From NCBI GenBank assembly GCA_964247055.1, contig OZ176052.1:7378001-7442000 (forward strand): a stretch of 64,000 nt of DNA, read 5' to 3'. The notes below the pieces were generated by a model. It worked only from the letters and a program-made list of their open reading frames with translations. It searched no databases and was not told where the DNA came from. The translations under genes and the position numbers were made by a program. Of this stretch, positions 13,119 to 26,604 are shown piece by piece (the stretch's first letter is position 1; each line of letters opens with the position of its first letter). The DNA is from Paragordius varius (lineage: Eukaryota; Nematomorpha).

Positions 13119-16100
13119 TTATGAATTCTGCACACGAATCTTTATAAAAGGCTGGATGGATGTAACATCAAGTAACGGGAACAAACTTTCTTTCATTTTC
13201 TCTAAAAACTCATTCATCACGTGGTCTTGAGTCACGCTCACCCCACCATTGTTTTCACTTTCAAAGTTTTTTTCAGATGTGTTATATTGTATTGTTGTTT
13301 TTGCATTATCAGTTTGACTTAAATATAGGGTTAGGAATTGGAGTAGATCCTAAATGATACATTACCCAAAAAATAAATGTAAGGGTAAATTAAAAAACCT
13401 ATGCAATTCGACACATAAAAATAAATAGAAAAAAAATATGCATTTACATTTCTAATCGTGTCATTTCTATAAATATTATTTTAATTAAGTTTAAATTACT
13501 TAACTATCGTTAATATTTATGTATATAATTAACCCTAATTTTGATTCCAAAATGATATTTTAATTGCAAAAAATATTTTAATATTATGATACCTCTCTTA
13601 ATTTATCATAGTTTAGGCTTGAAGCATTTATATAATATTTATTATCATTATTGTTAATATTATTGCATGATTTCAAATCAAAATGAGATGTTTTATTTTC
13701 CCCGCTAAGATTAAATTGCTTGCAATGATTTTTAAAGTTTTCTTTTGAGAATTTTTCTATCCCATTGAGAGTTTTGATGAGTGCACGATAAAAAGTCTCA
13801 TCTGTCATTTCACTGTTAATATTGTCGCTATTGATTTTATTTAGGGTTTTATACAATCCATAACCTAAAATATATATATAACTAAATGTTAATATAAAAA
13901 AATTTTTGGATTTAAAACCTCTTTTATCATAAAAACTATATAAATATATTTGCATTAATTTTTATAATACTGGAAATAAGGTTTAAAATTTAATCTTATT
14001 TAAAAAAGATTACCTAACATTAATTCTTTAAAATAAATCCACAGTTTATAATTATAATTTTAAAACATTATTAAAATAATAAGTATAAAGCAATTATATG
14101 AATATATACCAGCCATAAATCGATAAATTTTCTGCACGAGAGAGCCAAAGTCCTCAGTATTCATATCATTTTCATTTTTGATGGCATTTAGAACAAAAGT
14201 GTGCAATAATTTAACCAAAAAGCGTAAATATGAATGTTTAAATGCGTCAATATTGGTTTTTAAAGTTTCTAAGTGTTCAGCTCCCAAAACATATGTCGAG
14301 GAATCAAAAGAAATGGCAGAAAATGCTCTTTCCAAAATCACATGTAAATCAGTTTGCAGAGGTGTATATATTTGGGATTTTTCAAAGCACATAAGTAGGG
14401 GTAAACATCTGAAAATTGTTTATAATAAATAATGGTTTTAGCAAATAATATATATTAATAAAATACACATGTTCCGAATCTCAAAATAAATGAAAAATTG
14501 GATGATAAATACGGTTGGTTTAAATAGTTATACATGTAGTCATGAATGTACTTAGGACAGTAAAATGATTTTTAATTTATCTTTACCACGTTATACAAAT
14601 CGAATAAAAAATAATCCTTTTAATCTTAAAAATGATTTTTTAAAAAAACATTTTTTGTTTTATTGTTTATATATATACTATTTACGATATGATTGCTTCA
14701 TTTAATTCTAATTAATATCATTACAATAAATATTTATTGAGGTTTTATTTTACCGAATATTACCTAATTTATTAGCGGTCGACCACCAATTGTTATTTTA
14801 CCCTAACAATAACATAAATGTATGATGTTTTATAAATATTATTTTATACAGTATAATGTAAATGGTGAAGAAAAAATAAAAAAATATATAAAAAATTTAT
14901 CACGTTTAACATAGTAACCTACCTTTCAAGTATAAAATCATTGAATTCGCCAATTTCTTTGCGCAAAATAGCATCTGTAATATTTTTTTCAACATTTACG
15001 CTCAAATTATTTTGGCTTTCTACTTTAGAACTTTTATCCACATCCTCTAAATTATGTTTATTTTCAAAGTCTCCAATGTTATCCATTTTTTCAAATAAAA
15101 CAGCTAATGCCTTTTCCCGATTACCATAACTGGCTGCAAAATGGGCCAAAAAAGTGAGCCAACATTCAATTAGTTGGCTTATTTCTAGTAATCCAGTTTG
15201 CCAAAATGTGATTTGATTTAAAAATAACTGCTGTGTTGTATTGCCCGAGGTTTTTCCATCAAGATTTTGGCAAATTTTTGTGCATTCATTTGAATTCAGC
15301 AGATCCATTTGTGAATTTGTTATATCATTTTTGCCCAAGGGAAAGGCTGAATAATAGTTGTGTTCTAAAACCATTTTCATGCACTTCAAAGGACGGACCA
15401 TATGGAAGAGTTTAGGTGTACCTTAAAATGATAAAAATAATAACAAATATATATGGATTTTATATCTATAAACTAAAATAATTCGGATTTAAAAAAGATG
15501 CATAAAAGATAGATATTAAAATAGAAAAATATATATATAAGGAAAACAATCATATTTTGTTTAAAACCTAATAAATAATAACTAAACAAATTATAAATTT
15601 AAAAATAATATTGAAATAAATTTAAAATATTTATATATTATTTTTATATATATTGATTTTTTAGGATCTGTAATAAATAGAAAAAAAACCCTTCCGAATT
15701 TCAACTTGGAAAGCATAATAATGAACGGTAAAATCGTATATATTTTGATTGAAAGTGCAATTAACCAATAATGGTTGAAGGAACCAATTCGCAATCATGA
15801 TCGGTTGACTAGTCTAAAAAAAATATTAATTTATTTCATAAATTATAGTAAAATTTTGGGGGCATTTTAACATTTATTTAATATTATATATGTTCAATTA
15901 TAAATTTCAGATTATATTCAAGATATAATCCAAAAAGTTTAAAATTTCTTTAGATATTAGTTAAATATCTTATTTTTCTAGTTTTTAAATTAGATTTACA
16001 AATACATTTATTAATTGATCAGATTCCACCATTTGACCATTGGCTGTAGGAACTTTTGTGTTATTACTATTTTCGATATTATTAGCCGGTTTACGATTCT

Positions 16101-19100
16101 TCTCTAAATATGAATATGAATAAATCATTCACAGTATGCTTCTTTAATGGTTGCTTATTTCAAAATATAGTTGGGCCATTTGCAACACAGGACTGTATGG
16201 ATAAAGGAAAGAAAATAATTGTTTATTCAACAGTTGATTTTTCCATACACTACTGTGTTACAAATTGCCCTATACTATAGTGTGAAATAAAATAAGCAAC
16301 CATTAAAATGCATACTGTAATATCTCTTACCAAAATTGTGTATATGTAAACGATGTATTTTTATAACTTGTTAATAAATTTAAAATATATATCTACAAAA
16401 TAATATTCAAAAAAACGAATATTAATTATTATTTTAACTACAATAAAAAACAAGTATTTATATATTTTATATCAGAGGTATCCAACACAATTGGCTTTAC
16501 GGGCAGCATTTTCGTTTCGAAAAACCAGCGAGCCGCATTCGAAAAATATATGGACATTCACGAATATTTATTAGACTATAAACATTAGATTGTAAAAACT
16601 ACTATTTATTTTTGCTATGCTAATTTTCATTGCTAAAACTCAGAAAAAATTATCCAGAAAATTTGAAGAAAATTAATATTAATTGGATTTCTTAAAATTT
16701 TGTAATTGAAAAATCTCGCGGGCAGCAGAAATTTTTTGAATGGCCTTATGCGGGCCGAGTGTTGGACACCCATGTTTTAAATGCTCATGAAGTTAATGTA
16801 AGTCAAATTTATATTATTGTCTTGTTACAAAAGCAAATAATTTAATATTCATTAAAATATATAATTAAAATTTAATAATTAATAATTTCACCTTCTTCCG
16901 TATCTTTTTTCTTCTTTGAAGCCTTTGTCACAGATTCCTTACCATTTACTTCGATTTCGGGATTTTTATCATTAGTATTTTTTGTGATAATTATTTTGGA
17001 TATAAAATCAATATTGGCCAAATTTTCGGAGTTTTCAAAATTATCACATTTGGTAGTGTTGTTATTATTATTAATTTTTTCATCCATCAAATGAGTATAC
17101 AAATTAATTTGATCTTTAATTTCATTAGAGTATTTAGTATAATTATCATTTAAAGCTGATGATTTTAAATCATTTTTTTCTGAATTTTGAGATTTTAATA
17201 AATTTACTTTTTCCAATGCATTATCATGTAAAGCAAGATAGGTCTATATTATCAAAAAGATAATAATATATATATATATATATATTTATTTATTTATGGA
17301 TTTACCAATAAATTAGAAATGTATTTTTACCTTTTTAAAAATATAGAGTATCCAACAAGTTATTAACTTACATATAATTAGCTAAATAAAAAGCAATCGC
17401 TTTCGATCAAAAATCGATCATAAACAAATTTAAAATTTCGTTTTAAAAATAAAATACTGTGGAAAAGTTTTAAAAGAATATAAATTTACTTAATAAAATT
17501 TATTTTCAATAGCAAAGAACTAATAAATTAATTATAATAAAAAATTATGAGTGAAGTCATAGAATTAGATTATACCTTAATAGCTATGGTAGACATGGCT
17601 AATAAATATTTTATATTTCGGTGCTGAGTCACTGAACCATACTGAAAGAGTTGATCCAATTTTTGTAAATTTCTATAATAATAATTAAACAATTTAGGTC
17701 AAATATAATTTAGGATCTATTTATGGATAAAAGATTAATATATATTGAAAAGGTATATTCAAAAAATAATTATTATTAAATTTATTTTAAATTTAATAAA
17801 TTTATTTATATAGTTTTTGAAATATGCGCAATAATAATATATTCAATGATTTCGCTTTCTCATTTAAACTATATTTATGGGATGAAATAAAAATATATTT
17901 AATAATCACTTAAATAAGAGATGTATAAATTTTATGTTTAAATCTAAAAACTGAATAATTGATAATGTTTTAAAAAACATAATTATCATTCATCATGTTA
18001 ATTTTTTACAATAATTCATAGAAAACATAAGGTAAAAAAAAGTGATTATATTTGTATAAATTAAAAAAATGGAAACTCAATTTGTTTGCATATTCCTTCA
18101 AATAATCCTTTTCATTTTTAGAAAATTATTTAATCGATAATAATTTTAAAAGGTTTCGACACAAAAGTTATTTACATGTATAAAACCTATTTATATATAT
18201 ATATATATATATATACAAAATTTTATTATAAATAATCCTTTTTTTTCAAGCATCACACATAAATTAAAAACATATTGTAAGAATGATTTTATTAGCAAAC
18301 ATATTTTATTTTGGGCAATAAAACTTAACCTAAAATTTATAATATAGGTATATTTGAAAAAAAATAAAAACAAAATATTTGACGTAAAAACTATTTAACA
18401 AACCTTTTCTTTTCCGTTTGCCCTGAAGGCTCATCAGGTAAATTTCCATTTTCTAATGGTTTGCTTCCATCATTTTCTCCCTTTATATTTTCGTTTTTTA
18501 ATTCCATCACAGTTTTATGAAAACCGCGAAAACCTGAACTAATAGGTAGCAAAATAGTAAGAGGTGATGCTACAGCTGCTTTAGAATTTATTTCTGAATT
18601 TATTGATTCCGTATAGTTGTTTATGGGATTAAACTCCATGTTATCACAATAAACCATGTTAAAACTTGCCAGGATAGTTTTAACATAAGTTATGAGTGTC
18701 ATTTTACGTGGACAATAGGTGTGATAATCAAATTCATCTTCAGACATTTCTTTCAGAATCTAAGATACGCAGTACGGTAAAAAAATAAAATTATATATTA
18801 AAGGTAAAAACTCAAAAAAAATTCCATAAAGACAGCCATACTTGTTAAAAACTTGATTTTTCTAAATATAATTGTGTTATTACAATATGTATTTTAATGG
18901 TTGCTTATTTCACACTATAGTAGGGCAATTCGCAACATAGTAGTATACGAAAAAATATGTAACCATCAAAGCGCATACTGTAATTTACTCCTTATTTATT
19001 GTCCATGCCAAAACGATGAGGTTAAGTTTAAAAATTATGGTTGTCTTTTATAAAAATATTCTTTTTATTATTATTTTCGATTATAGAATAACCAAACAAT

Positions 19101-22100
19101 CTTTAAAAAAATAATCGTTTTATCAAAATTAAAAGGACCAATGAGAAAAGTATATAGAATACAAAATATCTAAAAAACGGAAAAAAATAACTGGTTTTGT
19201 AAAACTTTTTTTAAACAAAAATAAATGGTAAAAAAATTTAAATGTGGTATATTAATTCATTTTTATATAAAAATAATAGTTACCTACATTATTGGCCAAA
19301 TAAATAAACTATTTAATAAACGTATAAACTTATTTAACCATTAAATTATTATTAATTGTACCTCCCTTTCTACAAACCATCAAAAATATCAAATTTTTAA
19401 AATTTAAAACGTAAAAATCACAATAAAAAGTTTTATAAAATTAAAATTATAAAATACAATTGTAATATATTTTAAATTAGAATAACTTTTACCTTGTACA
19501 TTGAGTGACATGTTTTAAGGATATTTTCTACATCTCCCATGCTATAATATGTCTTTAAAAGGCTTAACAAAAACCACAAAGCTTGAAACTCTGTTAAATC
19601 TAAGAACGGGTCTACATTTTCCTATAAAGGCACAAATAAATCAACTTGATCAAATATAATAAAAATTCATATATATAATATGAAGCCCGGCATTAATTTT
19701 AAAATTAAAATATATTTTTTTTCAAAAATGTTTTATATAAAAAAAAATATGCAAAAAATTACAACAAAACTTTATATAAATAAATATATATGTATAGTTT
19801 AACTACTGTAATTAAAATGATTTAAACTATTAAAAATATAATAAAAAAAATAAATCCAAGCAAAACTTTAGTAAATTTGCCCAAAATATTTTTTGCTGTT
19901 TCGGGTAGATAAGCTTTGAGCGCACACTTTCCAGCCAAACAGTTTAAATATCTAATATAAAGAAATGAATTAATTAATCATTATTTAATTATATTTTTAT
20001 ATATTTATTCGGCATTAAGTCCCAAATGTTTAAATGTTACCTATCAATTACATAAATAAAAAATATTTGTAAAATTAGTTTTAAAATTTGTTTTTTCAAT
20101 ATACCGATCTGCTGTGTCAAGAGATTGAGCTTTATTAGCATATACATAGGCTTGAACGTAATTTCCATTTTTCTATTCAAAAAAACCAATAAGCAAAATG
20201 ATTTAAATGTTTAAAAAAATTATAGAATAAACATAATTTAATTTGCTAAGTGTGATTTATGTGTGTTCATAGTTATTAATAGAGATAAAATAAACCACTA
20301 TTAAACGTCTAAATTCTCAACTTTATAATATTAACTTAAAAATAAAAATTATTAAAAACTGAGGAAACTTTTTATAATCCACGTATAATACTTAGGTAAA
20401 AAGCCATAATAATGTTTGAAACCTCGCTATTATCACCTTCAATTTTATCCAAAAATTTGACCAAAGATGTAGTTTAAGTTAACATAAACAAAGCCTTATA
20501 TTTATTACAAAATTCATTAAACGCAATTCATTTTAAAGCTATAACCATTTCTCAAAAAGGAAAAAATTTAAAAATAAATAAATATACTCTATAAATTTTA
20601 GCACGATCCACGTATAAATCTATGAGAGTAGGTGTATGCATAAGAGCTTCTCCATTGTAAAACAGAGCAAGCCGAAATTGCCCCATTTGGGTGTAATGTC
20701 TTGAAAGTAAAATAGTTAACCATAAAGTATAGCTCGGCGAATAGATAGATGAAGTTTTATTTTCAATATCTAATTCCGACATCTTTAATGCTGAGTATAT
20801 AGAATAAATGTTTGATTTTTGGATATAAAACAAGAAAAAAAACATACATATTCAATAGCGCAGTTATGATATTAAGGCAAATAATAAATAAAAACTCTTT
20901 ATTTTTCTTATAGTATAATTATTAATGAAATTCATACTTTCGATATGTTCATCATTATTGTTTTGTTCCGTTTCTTCATTTTCCAATTTTTTCAAATTTT
21001 CTAAATCCTTCTTACTTTCCGTTTCAATATTTTTAATTCCATTTTGTTTTTGATCTTCCAACAATAGCTGATGCAATAAGTGTTCAAAAAACCAAATTTT
21101 ATTATTCCTGACATCATTAATATTTTTATTATCACAATAATCCCCAAAACAGTTATGATAAATAGGTTCTTTCACAAGTTTAAATAAACTGGGTGTTCCC
21201 TTAACCAAATGTTTGTGGAGAAACGTTTTAAACAAAGTTTCAAATTGCATGTGGTGTTGTTTGTCGGAACTTTGTGCGGCTGATTTTATTGGCTCAGATC
21301 TTTGAGAATGATCAGCTGTTTTCGGTTCAGGCTCTGTAGAAAGACTTAAAAAGCATAGCGGTTTAATTTGGGCCATTAGGGCTTTAGGATTCATAGTTAA
21401 TGCTTTAGTGTATATCATTACACGCTCTTTAACGCTCAAATCTTGAAATGAATAAAGAATTAATTTATTTTTGAATTTTTAATTAAATATTAGATAAATT
21501 AAAAATTAGAATATTATATATTTATAAGTGCATAAAAACGGTTATTTAGTTAAAAATCTTGTAATAGTTTGAAAGAATGAAATAATAATATTTGAATATG
21601 GAGAATAAATATATATTTACGAACATAATTCTTTAATCATTTTTTTTCTCGAAAAAATCATAAATATAAATCAAACACTTAGGATATCTCAAAATTTAAA
21701 CAAAAATTGGAAAAAAAAATTCCAAAAATAAATTAAATAAAATATAAAAAAGGCATTTTAATAAGATATAAAAAACTTGTGTTATACCTCGACCAGACAT
21801 GACATTCAAAGTGTATTCCATTAGATTGTAATACAAGGCATTTTCTTGGTTTCGCATCAAAAGATTGGTTAAAGTTTTTAGCGCTTGTGGATATAGATGG
21901 AGTTTTAATTGCAAATATGCTAAATAATAAAAAAATAATTTAAACGGATTCGGAATCATAAAATTCCGTAAAATAATGATATATTATACGAAAATAAAAC
22001 TTAAAATTAAACTAAAAATACAAAGTTATGTGTTAATACATCGTTAATATTTGTAGTTTTTTTAGTTAAGTTTTAGTTTATAATAAACATAATACTCATA

Positions 22101-24692
22101 ATATTAGGTTATGCCATAAAGATATAATATTTTAATGATGAATAATATTGACTCGAAAAAACATAATTTATTTTTATGGTAAATTTAAATTGTTATAGGG
22201 TTAATTTTAATTCAAGGATTTGAATTGTGATAGGGTAAATTAAGATGTAAATGATATAAAACATAATAGGTCCAGGTAGAAATTTCATTTTAAAATTAAA
22301 AATGTTACATATATATAATAATACATTATGAATAATATATATTTGTAGTTTTTCCGTAATCCTTGCCAGATACATATAGAGCAAAGAGCTATATAATTGG
22401 CTTGAGAAAATTTTTTTCGTTTTTTCTTAAACATGGATTTTGCTGTTTATATTATATTATTTGACAATATTAATGAAAAATAACAATGGATAGTTATTCA
22501 CAGTGTATTTATTAAGGCAAATCTCATTAAACATACCTCGACTCTCTTGTACAAATAATTGATCCAACATAAGAGCGTTTGATTGAAACAAAGGGGATGA
22601 TGGTTTTTGATCAGAGCTATTAACCTCTTTCCCATCTAATTCGTTAAGAGCCTCTTGATATTTCCCAGCTAAAATTAGAACCCAAATTTTGAATTGAAGT
22701 AATTCACTCATTTCATAAGCATTAGTTTTGGCTAAATCTGGTATCTGATGTTTTAGATGAAATATATTAAAAAAAAATTAATTTTTATAAAGCATATATT
22801 TGAAAATGATTGTATAAAATTTTGGTAAATTTTTCTTATTTTTTTTATAAAACATTGAAAAAAATAAAGATTTAATATAATATACTCAAACAGTTAAAAG
22901 TGTCTAGCTCCGTTTTTATCATAATTTAAGGAACAAATAAATATAAATAAAACGAAAAACATTTAATACTAATTAAATATATATGAAATTAAAACAACTT
23001 ACATTTTGTGTATTAATAAATTCTGTTATAATGCGTAAGCACATTTCAAGGTTTCCAACAAAATTTTCACTCAACGCTAAATTAATCCACGCGGTTTGCT
23101 GGCCAGGTCTTTGCCGAAATAATGTATATCGAATTTCCTGTGGATAAATTATTTGAAAAACAGATTAAAAAAATTTTAAAAATAAATAGAAACTAAATGT
23201 TTAAGCCTGATAAAAACATCTGATTGGGTGTAATACAAACCCAAAAATATTTTATAATCTTATTGGAAAAAAAATTAATCAAATGTTACATTAAATTTAA
23301 AAATACATTTTATATGAATGCCAATTTTGTATTAAAAAAATTTTAATTTGTTAATATAATAATTATGTGGAATCATGAACAAAATTGCGAAAAAGAGTCA
23401 TTTTATAACTTTAATGGTAAAAATAGTAAAAAATATTTAATGATACAATTTTTAAAAATATATGAAAAATACTTTATAGCTTTCAAGATCCCGTAAATGA
23501 AGTTGAATTTTAGCCAAATCTTTCAAAACTTCAAATTCTTTCTAAAATTATGAGAATTAATTATCAAATATATTTAAATTTAAATATGCCATTCAAATTA
23601 TTAAAATTAAATTTTTGAATTTTTTATTCAAAAAAAAACAAATATAAAATTACAATAAAATTAATTTGCTTTTATTGTTAAACAATAAATATAATATTTA
23701 AAATAGTAGAAAAAATATAATTATATGATTAAATTTGTGTTAGGTGTTGCTATATGATAAGTTAAATCCAAATATTATTAAATAAACTTCATCGAGTTTC
23801 AAAGCTTGCCTATAACATTTTATAGCCTCCTTATATTTCCTTTCATGCAATTGCAAGGTACCATATACGTTCCAGCCTAGAAATCAAAAAAATTAATTAA
23901 ACAAAACAAATTAAAATTCAAAATAAAAATTTAAATAATAAAATAAAAATAACAAATATAAAATAAATAAATAAATAAAATTTCTAAAATCAGAAAAAAG
24001 TTAGAAATAAAAAATATACTAACGATATTTAGGTTATTTATAAAATATCTTAAACGGTATATTAATTTTAACCATCCAACTCTGTTTCTAACGTGTTCGA
24101 TATCAAATTATTTAAAAATACTATTTAATAAAATTTTTTGCCAAATTTGATAATGTTAATAAATTTTATATAAAATATTGGTAAAATTATGAATTAAATT
24201 ATAATTTTAAAATATGTCTTACATAAAAATAATAACAAAAATATTAAAAAAAATTTGCTTACACATTTGACTTTTAACATCCATTTTAAGTCCTTTATGC
24301 ACGCATTCAAGAGCTTCTTCACGTTTTCCCAAACAATTGAGTAACAATCCTTTCATAGCCCAGGTTTCTGAATAGGAAATTAATTTTAACAATTAATAAA
24401 TTTATCAATAAAAATATATAATTAAAATCTGAAATTATTTATATGTTGGATAATTACATATAAAATACCTCCATGATCCACACATTTGGGGTTTGATAAA
24501 ATTTGTTTGACAAATTTAAGACCGTTTTTAAATTGTTTTTGCTCATAACATTTCTATTTTATAAAATAAATTATATTGATTTAATTTATAGCAAATAGGC
24601 ATTTTTGTTGCAATTACCAGCAATCGTTTAAATAAAGTTTGTTCTCTGGAAGGCAAACCATGTCCAGGTTGGTTTTTAGGAATGGTAGACAT
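13119..24692 (-). CDS. NAA15: NAA15, auxiliary subunit of the NatA N-terminal acetyltransferase
   Basis: This TPR scaffold anchors NatA at the ribosome and positions the catalytic subunit NAA10, which acetylates nascent protein N-termini. The 22 exons (5' to 3') are 24692-24618, 24553-24469, 24367-24263, 23876-23788, 23541-23473, 23137-23003, 22744-22537, 21919-21788, 21441-20938, 20790-20588, 20172-20105, 19951-19867, 19621-19493, 18759-18404, 17672-17576, 17243-16892, 16103-16006, 15813-15690, 15421-14923, 14408-14110, 13864-13593 and 13349-13119. All phases join; the total is 4215 nt, or 1404 residues. Family landmarks: [85 protein letters not shown]. The human protein is about 866 residues. 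The excess lies in Asn/Lys/Glu-rich inserts (exons 9, 14, 16, 17) and a diverged C-terminal third. The start [18 protein letters not shown] is the first ATG in frame. Confidence 0.93.
16132..16317. mobile_element. MITE with long inverted repeats, TA-CAGTATGC family
   Basis: The element is almost wholly palindromic. The left arm, from CAGTATGC through TAATGGTTGCTTATTT and GGGCCATTTGCAACACAG, pairs with the right arm ending GCATACTG. The right flank begins TA. It is non-coding and lies in intron 16 of NAA15. Relatives lie at 18883-18980 and 28361-28521. Confidence 0.85.
16473..16774. mobile_element. Miniature hAT-like element (302 bp) with 8-bp target duplication
   Basis: The ends are CAGAGGTATCCAACAC and GTGTTGGACACCCATG, imperfect inverted repeats. 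The flanks TTTTATAT (16465-16472) and TTTTAAAT (16775-16782) differ at one base, as expected of an old 8-bp duplication. Subterminal CG-rich patches (GGGCAGC, GCGGGCCG) stand out against the AT-rich surroundings. It lies in intron 16 of NAA15. Confidence 0.85.
18883..18980. mobile_element. Short MITE of the TA-CAGTATGC family
   Basis: The ends CAATATGTATTTTAATGG and CCATCAAAGCGCATACTG are inverted repeats and TA lies on both sides (18881-18882, 18981-18982). The left arm carries the family core GGGCAATTCGCAACATAGTA. It lies in intron 13 of NAA15. Confidence 0.8.
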
Positions 24693-25150
24693 ATGGATAA
24701 AAATGCAAAAGGTGCTCTAGATGTCCTTAACGCTATTTTGAATAAAAAATATGATTCTACTATACACTTTAAAAGGATATGTGTTTTTGATTTCAAAGCT
24801 AGAAAAATTAAACTTTGATTGGCTGATGTCACCATAATTGATTTTAGGTTACTGCTAATTCATAATACTTGAACTATCATTGGTTAAAACATAAAATATA
24901 ATTTAAAACTTATAACCCAGACGGTACTTTTTTTTATACATATTAAAAACTTCTGGAAATATTTCATCGTGGAAATGCTTCCATGTTTTTTAAATAACTT
25001 TTCTAGAGATAGAAATGGAGTATTTAAAAGCGTTTTAACTTATCTTATGCCAAATATTCAATTAATCATCATAGTAGGTAGAAATCCAATGCTTTGGTTT
25101 AAGCATTTAAATGTCTTAATAGTTTAATTCCCTAAATCTGCCCATGTACA
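24693..25150. promoter_or_regulatory. Divergent intergenic region upstream of NAA15
   Basis: NAA15 (minus) and the symporter gene (plus) start back to back about 1.9 kb apart, so promoters for both should lie between 24693 and 26604. This first part is repeat-poor and is the more likely NAA15 promoter. No specific element could be recognised. Confidence 0.3.
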
Positions 25151-25154
25151 TTGC

Positions 25155-25850
25155 AAACTATTTACCTATAATAAAGCTTTGTTAAAACTTCGATTGAAAT
25201 TGAGATATCTAAATACCACAGAGTATATTTGATATTTTTAAAAAACTAGTGAAAGAAACATCTGCCACAAATATAATTAGCCGTAATATCTAAAGAAAAT
25301 TTGAAAAATTATAATATCAAACTACTCCGACGTCATTTTTTACAACATCTTAGCTAAAATCCTGTATCAAGAATTAAAGCTCTTTTTAATTTAAATCATA
25401 TCTAACATTGTTAACAATTTAAAAAGGGGTTAATTTTGTATTGTTTTAAATATAACTATCTTGACTAAATTTTTACGTTTGGATTTTACCTTAAAATAAG
25501 TATTATCAAGTATTTGTTGAATAAATTTTTCGGTTATTAATGTATCAAATATGCAAACTTTTGCCATGGTTTCAATTCCATCCATATTTTTTGAAGATTC
25601 TATTTTAAACAGACTTGGGGTATCCAAACTACCCCAATTTGAATCGAAGAAGTGAAATGAATATGTTGTATCCCAAGTATTAAAGGAACTATGCCGTATC
25701 AAATAATGATCTAAAGTAAACTTTATTTTTTTAATACCGGTCGTGTCTAAATTACTACTGATGATGTAATTTTGGGAGTCAATGTTGAAGCGAATAATAT
25801 TTTTGTAGGGCATATTCTATTTTAATTTTTTTACCCACATTTAGTTGTTG
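25155..25850 (-). repeat. Dispersed repeat copy A, with a 127-codon open frame
   Basis: This stretch aligns in the same direction with 27555-28170, and its 3' half again with 25985-26215. Shared landmarks are 'ttcgattgaaatt', TATCAAACTACT.CGACG.CATTTTT, CTTTTGCCATGGTTTCAATT, 'ccatattttttgaag' and 'aatttgaatcgaag'. Copy A alone keeps an open minus-strand frame of 127 codons (25813-25430, starting MPYKNIIRFNIDSQN). I do not recognise the peptide. Repeated presence beside and inside one gene suggests a mobile or duplicated unit, not a host gene. Confidence 0.6.
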
Positions 25851-25984
25851 TGATTAGCCCTCTTATGGTCGAGTATTTATCCCGGGTCAGCGTGGCAGTT
25901 TATGGATAAATATGGTCGTAAGATGGGGTATATCTGTTGATCTTATTCTAAAGAGTTAAATATTCATAAGTTGTTTATAATGCC

Positions 25985-26215
25985 TTAAAATATCAGTTGA
26001 TTAAATTTTTACGTTGACTTTTATCCAAAAAATATGTAATATCAAGTTTTTTAAAATCCATTTCTATTTCGGTATCAATGTTATATAATGCAAACATTTG
26101 TTATGGCTTCATCTGATCTATATTTTTAGAAATAATTGATTCTTAATAGGGGGACCCCATCCCAATTTAAATCGAAGGACAAATAAATATGTGAAGACAA
26201 CCAAATAAACTAAAG
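25985..26215 (-). repeat. Dispersed repeat copy C (partial)
   Basis: A partial, more diverged copy of the 25155-25850 repeat, covering the end with TAAATTTTTACGTT, 'tgcaaacattt', ATTTTTAGAAATAATTGATT and 'aatttaaatcgaaggac'. The open frame is not kept. It lies upstream of the symporter start. Confidence 0.55.
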
Positions 26216-26604
26216 ATGTTACCTTTCGTAGAAATCAGACATTTCCCTAAAACTTCGAAGAGTAGGGGCTATCTTTACGTTTTACCCTTGGTAATAAATT
26301 TTTTTATATATCTAATACGAATTTATTATTTATATTTATATAATACTAAAAAGCATGTATTTATATAGCTAGACTCTATTTAAACCCAAACTCCGAGTGC
26401 GACGTCTCGCTCTGATTCTAAGCATTGGGAGCGGTTAAGGAATTTTCAGATTGTAAAACAGAAGATTATTGAGGCTACAACCTTATATATGATATAATTT
26501 AAAAGTATAAAACGTTTTAATTTTTAACATTTTTTGTTAAATTTACCATATGCGTATAAAATATTATACGGTGACTTTTTAAAATTTTTACATTTAAAAT
26601 TCAA

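Noticed and set aside
14178-14432. 84-codon plus-strand open frame
   Set aside because: It is the shadow of NAA15 exon 20 on the other strand.
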